A stretch of 64,000 bases of DNA from Apis mellifera (taxonomy: Eukaryota; Arthropoda; Insecta; Hymenoptera; Apidae). Each line of letters starts with the position of its first letter. Position 1 is the stretch's first letter. Made by a program: the position numbers and the translations under genes. Below, one piece after another: positions 25,539-37,645 of the stretch. The stretch spans positions 10,662,086 through 10,726,085 of the forward strand of contig NC_037638.1 in NCBI RefSeq assembly GCF_003254395.2, given 5' to 3'. Below the pieces are notes generated by a model that saw only the letters and a list, made by a program, of their open reading frames with translations, was not told the DNA's origin and searched no databases.

Positions 25539-26360
25539 GATTAAATTGTGAAATTGTTATTTATATGATCAGATTACAAAATCTCGCAATTTAAAAGTTC
25601 GAAAAATTGGTTTGAAATTCTTATTCGATATGTCTCGTATTGAAATTTTTAAAAAAGGGAATAATTAAAGTTTATTTTTTTTAGACTTTTATCATATTTT
25701 TTGATATTATTTGAATGAGAGATAGATATATGAGAATTTAAAGAGTTAATTATCAAGAAAATACTCCTGATATAATAATACACTTTGTGATAAACATTTA
25801 AACGGAAAATTTTATTCTTTATTTAATACTTTGATCATTTACATTAATGATATCATCATGTTGATGTTATTTTGACGATAGAAATCATAAATATTCATGT
25901 ATCTGATTATCAAATTCGTCATCGTAAAAATGATTAGTTTCATTAATACAAGCAACAAATTATAAAAGAGATATTCGATTGTGATTTGGAATATTTTTTT
26001 TTCTTTTCTTTTTTTTTAATTTTTATTTTATTATTTTCTTCTAATTATATTTAATAAACGGAAACAAAATAAAAAGTTAGATAAAGATAGAGATTAGATA
26101 ACTTTTTAAATTTTGAATGTGCTTCTAAACCTTCATTCAAAACCGTTATATTTCATCACTATTCTTCGAAACTCACTATCAAAAAATAATGATACTCTAA
26201 AACGAAAGTTCATTCATATTCGACTATACATTCATTTATCTAATTACTATCGAAAATGAAACGAGATTTTTTATATTTATAAAGAAATACATTTATAAGA
26301 AATATTTATATAAATACATTTTTTTTTTACGCACAATCATTTTGCTTCGATGCAAAATAT

Positions 26361-26383
26361 CATATATATATATATATATATAT
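26361..26383. repeat. (AT)n microsatellite
   Basis: About eleven AT units. Confidence 0.95.
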
Positions 26384-26533
26384 TACATAATTAATCAAAC
26401 TTTTAAAAATAGAATTATAGAATTCTCCATAAAGAATTATCGTATCAAAAATCATATTAAAATATTAGATGGGGAGAAGCAAACACCTAGAGGTGAACAA
26501 GCAGTATCTCCTATGGAAGATAGAATATACGTT

Positions 26534-26650
26534 TGAGAGAGAAAGAAAGAGAGAGATGTATGTATGAAGAAAGAGATAGTAGAGGAGAATAAAAAGAGAG
26601 AGACAGAGTAAGATAGAGTGAGAGAGAGAAAGGAAGAGGGAGAGGAGTAG
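26534..26650. repeat. GA-rich low-complexity tract
   Basis: About 115 bases dominated by GAGA and GAAA words, a candidate binding platform for GAGA-type factors; otherwise simple sequence. Confidence 0.85.
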
Positions 26651-27440
26651 TATGGAGAGCGCTCACATCACATTCTAGGCTATTCCGCATTCTGTTCCCC
26701 CACTTTCCATCGTCCACAAGCCACCGGCTCACCTCTACGCCTCCGTGACTGCTGGAAAAGTTGTATAACGAACACGTACGCGTGTACCTGACACGTACCT
26801 CTACGCTCGCCTCATCCGAGTGTTTCGCGTCCAGGATATATACATAGTATATCATGGACCTCCTCTACACGAACGCTAGCCGCTACCTATGACACGAGGG
26901 GCTCACTTGCGTGAGCACGGTTTGCCCGTGTAAGTATGTATCTGTTGCAAATCCACCAGCAGCACGGCCACTGGGCAAACGACGAGAAATACTCTCACAC
27001 GCTAAGGGAGAGAAGAGACACACGTTCAAAGTTCCTTCTTATCTGGCGCTGTTGCCAATTCCTTTTCCGATTTTTCCTTTATCTGTGCGTTATACGAGGG
27101 ATACTCTTTTCTTTTTTTTTTTTTATTGTCAGAGTCTGTGTTTACTTTTGCTATCTTTTTCTCACCTCATCTTTTTGTTTTTCCGTCTGTTTCGCGTTTA
27201 TTTGATACTAGATATTTACTGCAAGTGATATTTATCGCGCTTCTTTCTTTCTTTTTTACATGACATAATAATATTAAATTTGCTTTCAATAAACGGTTTC
27301 ACGAATAGAAAAATTAAGTTTTTCAAGATTTTATTATTATTCAACTCTCATTGTTACTGTGAATATTCAATCGAAACTGGATTATTAGAAATATATTCTA
27401 ATATTTTCGATTGTGCCTGAAATTCGTTCAATTTAAATCT

Positions 27441-27510
27441 GGGATTCCGAATAAATCCGAATGTCTCCGAATAGATCCGAGTATCTCCGAATATATCCGA
27501 ATATATCCGA
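27441..27510. repeat. seven-unit decamer array (NNNNNTCCGA), exact 10-bp register
   Basis: Seven successive 10-mers, ending at 27450, 27460, 27470, 27480, 27490, 27500 and 27510, all finish in CCGA and six of seven in TCCGA; the last two are identical (ATATATCCGA). A further TCCGA follows at 27524 but off register. The spacing places every core on one face of the DNA helix. Confidence 0.9.
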
Positions 27511-29682
27511 AGCATTAATTTAATCCGAATTCAAGTGTATAAGAAAAATTTCATATCGATTTTGAAGAAATCAGAAAAAAAATTCTAATCTGGAATATGG
27601 AATCTCAAACATTCACGAGATAGTTTCTAATGAGCGTATTTCGATTATCTTCGAATATATATATAAATAGCAACATTTTTTTTAATTTTATACATCTATC
27701 TATATTCTCCGTTTTGTTTTTCATACAAAACGATTTAGAGATTCTTCCCCAATTGCTCAACTACGCGTTAAGAAGAACGTATTACTATCAAGAAGACGGA
27801 TATTCAAGCTTTCCTTTCTAACGCACGTTTCCGTCTTAAAAGTGTGTTACATGGAAAATTTTAAATATGTAGGATTACTTAAACATTATCTATGCCACGA
27901 CTATCGGAAAACGGCGCGAGCATATTCTCACGGAACGAAGAAACAACAGATATCTTTTTATAGAAGCTTTTTTTGCCTGGCCGTCAACAGTAAAATACAT
28001 TATGAACGATTTCCTCTCAAGACCCGATCTTAATTAACGCGTAAAGACATGCAGATGGCAATGAAAGTGACAGCGTACGGATGTCGACACACGCGATTAC
28101 ACGTACAGTTAGCTGTAAAAAATATTCGTATCCCGTATTTATCGCAACATTTACGTACAATTAAATTTCCTATCGTTCCGTGGATTTTGTATGGTTATAA
28201 ATTTTAATATTAATAATGAAAATTTGACACTGCAGAAGATGAAATGAAAACTTGATTTCGTTGAAAAATAAATATCTACTAAAAACTTTTTGCAGTTACT
28301 GTATGCCAACATCGTTTCTTTGTATACACGATTCAAGCATTAAAATTGAAAGGTTCGATTTTCAAGTTTCCTATGAATTTCAAACAAGACAAATTTCGAA
28401 CTGAAAATAAAGATTCGAGGATTGAAAAACTTTCGAAGAATTGCTATCGGAAAGTATTTTTCTCCAGAAGGCTATCTAAAATTACATATTAGAATACATA
28501 TTCTCAATGCAGTATTCATTAATAAAAAAATAATCGATAATAACTTTCGAGAGTTTTACTCTCAAATGTTTCGAATTTTAATTGAAAATTCTCTATTAAA
28601 GGAAAAGTAATTAACGGCGATTTAAAATTGTTAATTTATGATCGATACAAGATAATATAACAAAATAGCAATTGAGTTAACATGTTTATAATTTAAACTT
28701 TTTTTTTTTTATTTCATATTTATCTAAATTCAAGATTGAGGTAATCGGGTCGCCTGCCATTAAGAATCTGTGATCGTTATATCTTATATCTTTTAAATTT
28801 TGTTTAATTTTGAAAAATGTTAATACGTAAAATAAATATTCATTTTGCAACGCCAACCATTCGATTCGATGAAATTTATAATCATGTAAACACGTTCGAT
28901 CAAAAATAAATCGAGAAATAAGATATTAATATCTCGCGCAACAAGCGTGACAAAATTCGACAAATAGAAGGATTAAGGACTTTTTCGTTATCTTGGAATT
29001 TATAACCGATCAGATATTTCCGTCGAACAGAAATGTTTCGATCACGTATAAAAGAAAAAAAAAAAAAAAAAGCGAATTTCGAACAAATGATCGAGTTCGA
29101 AACGTTGTTGTTTCTACGAGATAGAATGAACGATAGAATATATTGGATAGAAACATATTGAGAACTTCTAAGAATTGCTTTTAAGAGTAATAAGTAATTT
29201 CCATAAATAGATAATGCATTGACCGACATTTTAAGGATAAAACGTCAAGAATATTTCTCATCAACGAATATTATAATGGGAATGATTGTAATTTTCATTA
29301 TTCAACATTAACTTCCGGAAATTAACTATTGAATATTCATTCTCAATGCAGACGAGAAAGTTGAAAACTTTAATTCTAAAATATATTCGCGCTCGTAACT
29401 TTCTTTCAAGATTATACCACAAATATATTTGATCATTCATAAATGAATACAGGAATCGCACGTTCTCATTTCGACGCAAGATTCAATCGATCTAGAAATG
29501 AGAATTGCAATGTCGTAGCACGCTTGTTACACGCTCCTTTACTCCGCCCGCGTCCTCCTTATAAATCACGACCTTGAAATCGGCCATGTAAGTAAATACG
29601 CATATATCTAGTGCATAAATCTACGACTTTGCTATACTTCGTTCGAACAATAACGCGAGCAATAATACGAGATGTTGTTTTG

Positions 29683-29718
<36 letters not shown>
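29683..29718. repeat. compound (TA)n(GA)n microsatellite
   Basis: About 11 TA units run directly into seven GA units. Confidence 0.95.
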
Positions 29719-30404
29719 TTCCGTTTTTTCACATTATTTCTAAATAATCGAACAAGTATTCATCTATCTTTTTAATCGATTAGTTTCATGGTAACCGTTT
29801 TATTCCTTCCAATACCATCAGACAGCGTGGAGACCACCAACTCACTCGCGTTCTTTACATGATTTTCAATTCATATCACGTAATTCACAGTATTTATTCA
29901 GTTATAAACTCTTAACACATACAAATTACTAAAAACACGAATTCTCATTTCATGCCAACAATTACAAATAATAGTCAGTAAAAGATAAAGTGGAATAGAG
30001 AACCTAAGCATTTGAATAAGTTTAAATGCCTGTATTTTAATGTATTACTCGTTTGACTAGTTTCAAAGTAGGAATGACTTCCAAGCATGTATTTACTTAT
30101 TTGTCTAAACGGGTTAGAAAGATCCTTGAATATAGATAATAATATAACAAAATACAAGTAGTACATAGATAACTATTATACATATTACATGTAAAATAGT
30201 CGATTAACATAATATTTTTATTGGCGAGAATAACAATTTTATCCATCTTGTTTTAAGATTTAAAAAAAATCTGAACAATCTAATAATCTAATATATTGTA
30301 AAAATCCAAAGAGTAAAAACGCTTTTATTGAATAATTAAATTATTATCCAAAAAAAGCATATGACAAATATATTTTATCAGAAATCTACAAATAAAAATA
30401 TACA

Positions 30405-30422
30405 AAAGATCGATCGATCTTT
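30405..30422. other. 18-bp perfect palindrome
   Basis: AAAGATCGATCGATCTTT is perfectly self-complementary and lies in AT-rich, CpG-poor DNA. GATCGATC words are common in this domain, so it may be fortuitous. Confidence 0.5.
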
Positions 30423-30998
30423 CATATTTAATATACTATGAATCTATTTTATATATATTACTGATTATAATACATTATATTATACATATATATTCAAGCT
30501 ATTTTAAGCATTTGCCCATAATTTATAATTTACCATTGGTAAACAAAGCGTTCATAGACAAATTTTGCATAAAATTTTTGTCTCACTTTCATTTGTAGGT
30601 TATGTTCCGATCGTTTAACCAAAAAGATACGAAACATCGTATAATCGATTTCTTTCCTTCAAAGACGAAACGACAAAGAACAAACATAGATATCGTTTCA
30701 AATGGAAAAAACTGATCAACACGATTGTTATTCCCGCGATCACAAAGTAAAAGGAAAGCGGCAGTATAAACGGCTATTATGATACAACCGCTTTGCAGCA
30801 CAGTCATCAACCTTGACCAACCGCGACACCGAGAAAAGAACGCATTCTAAAGACTCGATCTAGGAGCAGTACGATAGATCAGGCATCGGCGCGCGGACCA
30901 CGAAGCGGTTAGGACCAGCCTGATCGCGTTCTCTTCTCACCAGGTTGGCACCGCGTGGAGCGCCACTCTCGAGCCGATGAGTTTCGCAGGAGGTGGCG

Positions 30999-31033
30999 CG
31001 CCACGCGCCACGCGCCTCGCGCCACACGCCACG
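30999..31033. repeat. five-copy GC-rich heptamer array
   Basis: CGCCACG is repeated five times with one or two changes (CGCCACG, CGCCACG, CGCCTCG, CGCCACA, CGCCACG), flanked by GCGCG on both sides. It is one of the most GC- and CpG-dense spots in the window. Confidence 0.8.
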
Positions 31034-34000
31034 CGCGAATAGCGACAGTGAAAACGGTCGTTCATAGCCGGACGACATTCTCGATTTCAATGCCGCGCCG
31101 CCCAAACACCTTAATACTCGATTTATCGTAATTGCCATTTTCGATCGTACCTTTCTTCCTTTCGCTCGAGTTCTCGAGCAGAGATACGATCAACGAACGA
31201 TTGGAACTCTCAAAGACGCGGAACAAGGATGGAAGTACTGCGATCGGTATATACAGTATGTACAGTGGAAAAGAGATATATGAAATATTTTCACAAGTTT
31301 AAAATTGAAGAAAGATTTATATTCGTATGAAATGAGGTATGAAATTACATTTCTTTTAAATAGTACGATTCTAATGAAACGTACATAATATTAGATATTG
31401 GATATTAGAAGGTTATGAAAGAAGGAAATGAAATTATGATCCAAAGCATTAAAATTGATACATGTAATACTTCTGTTTTTTTATTAGAATCTCACAAAAG
31501 ATTATCTTTGAATTATCGATGTTATACGTATATAACGTTATAATTGATTATATTATGTAGACAATTCGTTTATTTTATATATAGGTTCAACAAAAATTAT
31601 GCGTATTAAAAATTTGATAGCATATTGTATTGTTTCTTAATTATTTTAATCGCAAAATTTATTTAATATATGTTATGCTCGCATCATTTTCACCAATAAT
31701 ATTATCATTTATATCATTTTCTCAAAAAAAATAATACTATTTTATTGAACTGTCTACAATCTAACTCGATGAATAAACATGAAATATATCGAATTAGGTT
31801 AGGTTAGATAACTTTCAAATTTTCGAATATATTCTTCAGATTCATTCAAACCGTTACGTATTTCGTTTCTACCATCAAATGTTTAGAAAAAATAAAAAAG
31901 AAATTTAGAAAAAAATATCGTGAAATAAAATTTTATTGTATATCGACAAACGAAAGAATAATGTGATTCATTTTTTGATCTACCTGTAAATAGAATTAAG
32001 TAATAATCTTTGTATCATTATTTTAAAAAAAAATTACTTAACAGTTTCTTTTTTCTTTTTTTAATATCTCGTATCTCTAGTAAATAAAGAAATCAAAGAA
32101 ACTTACTTCGAAACCGTGATTTAAAGATCGAAAGCCGCGTTACGATTCTCGAAAACTTTCTTCTTTGCTTCGATGAATTCCGAAAAGGCGTTATATCGTT
32201 ACGTAAAGCGTGAAACTCGATTCATTCGAAACTCAATCTTAACCGATTTTCGAGCCAATTCTCGATAAGGGAAGGATAATCCGTGTAAATACGAAAAGTA
32301 ATTGCAAATAATCTAATCTCAATGTAACATTGGCCGCGATCTAACCTGCAAGACGTGTATCTTTTATGAGTGTATACATATGTGTATTACGTGTTTACCA
32401 GTGATAAGACATTCGACATCGAAGGAGTCTGAGAAAACTAACATCAAGCACGTATTTCATAATTCACATCTCCTTTCACAACTGAATGAATGACGATCAT
32501 TTCTAACATTCTTCTTTTTTTTTTTTTAATTTTTTTTTTTTCTGACAGCCATTCGAAATCAACTTGACATGAATATCAGTTTTTCAAACTGATTCCATTA
32601 GTGATGCATCATTGTTGTTGTTATTGTTGCACTTTTTATTAATTCTTCATAAGCAAATATATATTGCACTTTCTATGAATAAGAATTATTTTAAGTCTGA
32701 TTGTTTTTATTATTCTAGCTTTAAAAAAGAAATTCGAAAAAAATTGTAGGATACTTTATTAAAGTATTGAAAAGATTTATTCGGTAAAAATAAAAAATAA
32801 TTCAGAAATTTTTTGGCCATAAACGATTTAGTTTATCTAATGCAATGAAATTTAATTGTATCATTAAATTAAAGATTAATCAAAAGGATGAAATGATAAC
32901 GTTTCACAAAATTATTATAATTTATCGATCATTCTTCGTTTCTTTTCTTCACATTTTATCTTAACTCGGTCATGATTCCTTCAAATGGTATATTTACCAA
33001 TTTTTGCTTGTAATTCAAGAATCGCAACTTATACCGTGAGAAAAAAAACGAAAGTTAATATTCGCGAAAGAAGATAACAGTTAAACGTCGTATCTGTGTC
33101 GAAGGTTTCGCAAACGTCATCGAAAGTCAAACATCGATCAAGCCCGAAAAAAAATCAAAAAGCGCGAGCAAATATCGCGTTGGTTTGCTTTTCAGGTGCC
33201 GTTCTCACATTTTCTGCACCGTTCTAATCAATGTACGCGATTCTTTGACCGCAAATAGATATCCATATATTCATATCTAAAGATACGATTTATACGGAGA
33301 ATTCGAGAATCCGTCGAAAACTTCTTATCAAAAATGGTCTGCAAATTCTTCCATCCATCGATCTCTCATTGAGCCATTCGATTTCGAAAGGGAAGCGTGA
33401 GTTTCTATGGATCAAAGCATCTTTATATAATGTTATTGAATTTACAATATAAATGTACGGAATACTTATAATAATACAAACTAAAAATTGCATTGACTGA
33501 TATTATTAAAGAAAATTTGGAAAATAAAGTAGAAGTGAAATTCTTAAGGAAATAATACAATAATATGCACAATGAATAAAGAACAAATTCGAAATATGAA
33601 TATTTGTCACAGAATACATATTTTATATTAAATGAAATGCATTTCTCAAGATGTAAAAATATCTTTCAAATATACAAATTTAAATACATAAATCATTTTC
33701 CATTTGAATAACAAAAATTTTATATAATTGATCTACAATTATAATTCGGATCATCAATATCGATTTATTCAAAAATGAATGAATATAAAAAAAAAGTACC
33801 TCTATATTTTCATCTTACAATTTTTCAAATAAATTCGTTTTTTTTATCTTTGTATCATCAGTTTGGTAATATTTAATATATAAAAAAGAAAGAGAAAAAA
33901 TTAAAAGGATCGTAACCTTTTAGGCAATACGAGCATTGAGCAAGAAGTTTATCGATTGCTTACGTAACCATCTTTGATTGACTATTGCAGCTGTTACCTA

Positions 34001-35043
34001 GTATCTTTGAATTCAATCACAATTCTGGTAAAAACAGCGTCTCTTTGATATAAGTGGAAGCGATATTCGATATTTTTGTAAATTCTTCGTGAATTCTTGT
34101 GCACGCATTCAACATCCATTTCTAAATCTCACTCTAATAATTTTGTACATTCTTGACGGAATATTGGAAAATTATCTTAGACATTCTTTGAATATTTTTT
34201 ACATCATAACTCGCGATTTTACAATATTTGATCGAGTATATATAAAATTATCAACTGTTTAAATTCGTATTAATTCGAACTTTATGAAATAATAATATAA
34301 ACTAATTAGTTGATTATTATTATTAAATTATACGCATTTGAAAGATATATTTATGATTTATTTGCAGATTAAAATTTATAGATTACGATTAATCCAATAT
34401 CAATGTTAAAAAAATTATAGAAAATATGGGTATCCATACATAAAATGCTTAAATCTCGCGTCATTTGTGCAATTATTTATTCTAATTTATAATAATCGTC
34501 GATGGGCATTCATAAGTATCGCGAAAATCTCGGTGTTTTCTCTGGGCGAGCGTTGAAAGAAATGGAGACTGCGGTTTAAACGTCGTGCTCCGCAGATAGT
34601 AATCTTGTTTCTTGGCCTATATCCGCGTTTGCCTATGCAAACCATTGTGCAATATCCTCGGAAAGGTGTCTTCGAAAACCGATTCAGAAACTAATCCTCG
34701 CTCCATTCCTCTTCCATTCACGAGCAACTCTTTTCCGCCTTCCTCTTACGGAGGAGGAATATCGCAAAGACGGATAATTGCATAATTTTTTTACAAACTT
34801 TTACATACACAATGCAATTACTAAGAATTTACGCGAGTGATTTTTTTCTAATTTTTACACAATTATATAAAATGAATCTCAGCTCGTAATTAAATGATTT
34901 ACGATAATATAATTTCAATTTAGTTACACGAGTCTAACGATAAAATGCACAGATATTAATTTTAATCGCGATGAGTTGGCAAAACAATCTCGTATCTCTT
35001 GCGCCTATCTAATGACGAGCGTAATATTTTTCTCACATTGTGG

Positions 35044-35081
35044 AAGAAGAAGAAGAAGAAGAAGAAGAAGAAGAAGAAGAA
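35044..35081. repeat. (GAA)n microsatellite
   Basis: About twelve GAA units. The minus strand reads poly-Leu in a short chance frame. Confidence 0.95.
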
Positions 35082-36359
35082 CGGAAGAAGAGGGAAGAAC
35101 TCCTTCTCGATAGATGATTCGACGCTGACGAATCGAGCGTTCGCAAGTTTGGGTTAAAAATAATGGCGCTGGTAACGAAAGCACCACCGGGAGGAACGTT
35201 ACGAGCCGACCAGTTGTGTGTACTTGTGGCTATGCGAAGAATGGATTTACATGCGTTTCACGGTTCCCGGCATTGCTGACACGATTGCCACGCAGTCGAG
35301 AGACACGTAGAATGCGTGTCGGTACGCATCTTAAAAGTCACTGCTGCTCACCGGTCTTCCTGCAGGCCGCGCGATACGCGCCGAAGGCTAAAGACCTTCT
35401 TCGGAACTTTTCTACGACCGAGGAACGCCTCCAGAGCACGCGACTCTCTCTCTCTCTCTCTCTCCGCGCTGACTGCGCTACACTTGCTCGTGTTTTCGAG
35501 TAAAAGTACGTCGAATCTTTTCGAAGGGAGTAGGCAAAAATCTTCGAGAGAAAATGGAAGGAAAAAAGGCGATTGTGCAAAGAATGTACAGAAGATATGT
35601 GAAGAAGATAGAAAATATCCAAAAAGTACGCTTATGATATTCGAATGGAACAAATTTTTATTCCATAATTTTATATACTTCTATAGAGAAGATATTCGAA
35701 GTACAGAAACAACACGTTCGAGATACATGGAAAATTTTCACAGAATGGAAGAAAATTTTAAGTACTGGCGAGAGATATTCGAGCATTTTCGTGTGACAGG
35801 CGGTCACCCTTTGGGAACTTAATAACGTATATCACGTCGAATCGACAGACCTTGCGAGTAGCTTTTCTCGCTAAAAACCTGGCTAGAATTTCAATTTCCA
35901 CGTTCTATCGTGCCGCTTCCTCGCGATTCAGCCAAGTAATAAATTCGATCGTTATAAAGATTCGATTTGTAATCAAGATTACAGGCGAATTAATTCGGTT
36001 GAAGAGTTTCACACGGTGTTATCGGGGTGACGGTTTTCATCCAATGCGGTGTACAACTCGGTATCGACGATGACGTACAATTACATAGCCTTGTGTACCG
36101 ATAAACATGGCCGATACGTCATATTTCGTAACGGTCACGATCAGATCGGTTGCGAACGGCAGACGCCGGCAGCAGATATACATTTACCCGATCTTCAATA
36201 CCGTAGGTCAACGTTCAGAGAGAATTCCAGCCGGACTCATCATCATCCTGCGTTTTCCTCTCCACCGTCCCTTTCCCTTCTCTCCCCATCTCCCTCTCGC
36301 TCGATGTCGTCCGTCCCTCTTGCCAACGCGCGGCTATGCACGCGATCGACACCAATGGG

Positions 36360-36376
36360 CGCGCGCGCGCGCGCTT
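36360..36376. repeat. (GC)n run
   Basis: Eight alternating GC units, a potential Z-DNA former, in CpG-rich DNA. Confidence 0.9.
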
Positions 36377-37596
36377 ACACGTCAACGCGATTCAACTTTC
36401 TATTCCAATCGGATGTAACCGCGATCGAATTCTATTCTTCAATGGAGAGATTTAGGCCTCGAGGTGTGAATCTATGTATCTTAGAGCAAGAGAGAGATTA
36501 TTCGAGAAAACATTCACTCAACATCGATCTTTAAGAGAAAAATATTTTTATCAAAGTGAAAGAAATAGTGTACACATTATTATCCCATTATTTCAAACGT
36601 ACATCGCAATATTTGTATCGTTCGAGGAAAAGTGAAAAATTCGTATGAATTTTATAAGAAATTAATTTAATTTCATCTTAAGAAGTATACAAGTCAGAGA
36701 GAGAGAGCAATAAAATGTTATATTTTGAAATATTGTGTATAACGTTTTAATTATTCGTATATAAATATAAATATAAGTTTGGATGGCGAGACAATCGCGA
36801 CGTCACGATTTTAACCAAACCGATACGATCGCAAAGACGAAGCAACACGCTATACGTTCAGAGGGCCGGGAGCCTTTACGTAACAACTGACTCGAGAAAG
36901 TAGCCCAAAGTCTGCCTGCTATAAATCACCCGTTCAACAACACAACCGATGCGCTTCGATCGAATCTTTCAACTTTGATTCGTGGGAATATTACGTGTAA
37001 ATAAACCGAAATTTCCTGTCTAAATCCACGAAATATATTCTATCAACGTAGAACACGTTAATTTCAAATTAATGACGTGCATAGAAAAAGATTCGAAAAG
37101 AAAAATAACCTTAAATTTTCGATCGGTAATTGCATTTTTTCGAAATCGTACGAAATTTCCGCAATGTAATAGCACGAATCGTCGAACGTTTTCTTGGATT
37201 AATCGAGCAGTTGGATAGGGCATGGCACACGGGGCAGGACAGGCCAGGCTGTGTACCGAGATCGAGATCTCGAGAAGAGACAGGGACGTAAGCGAGACAA
37301 GGAAAAGAAGAGTCGAGTAGGCTCGAGAAAGAAAGGAGAAAAGGAGAAAGGGGGAAAGGAGGAATAAGGAAGAGGTGAAAAGGAGGAAAGGAGGAAAGAA
37401 AGGATCCTCGAGGCCTCGGGCATCCTGAGCATAACGGTACTTCGTAAGAGAACGCAAGAGAAACGGATAATCAACTAGCCTCCGCCCAACCGAAAACGAT
37501 TCGCATCTCCTTCTCTTCCTTATCGACCGGGCTCACTCTCGCTCTCTCATTCCCTGGTAACAACTAATTAATCGTCCTTTTCTAACTAAATCGAAT

Positions 37597-37599
<3 letters not shown>

Positions 37600-37643
<44 letters not shown>
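37600..37643. repeat. long (TA)n microsatellite
   Basis: About 21-22 uninterrupted TA units, the longest pure dinucleotide run noted; likely polymorphic. Confidence 0.95.

Positions 37644-37645
<2 letters not shown>

Noticed and set aside
29975..30166. 63-codon minus-strand frame in a CpG-poor patch
   Set aside because: Composition is somewhat protein-like but there is no motif, no start context and no neighbouring exon.
35316..36534. Plus-strand open frames of 161-168 codons
   Set aside because: Several overlapping frames on both strands across CT- and CG-rich DNA; no consistent coding signal or exon borders.
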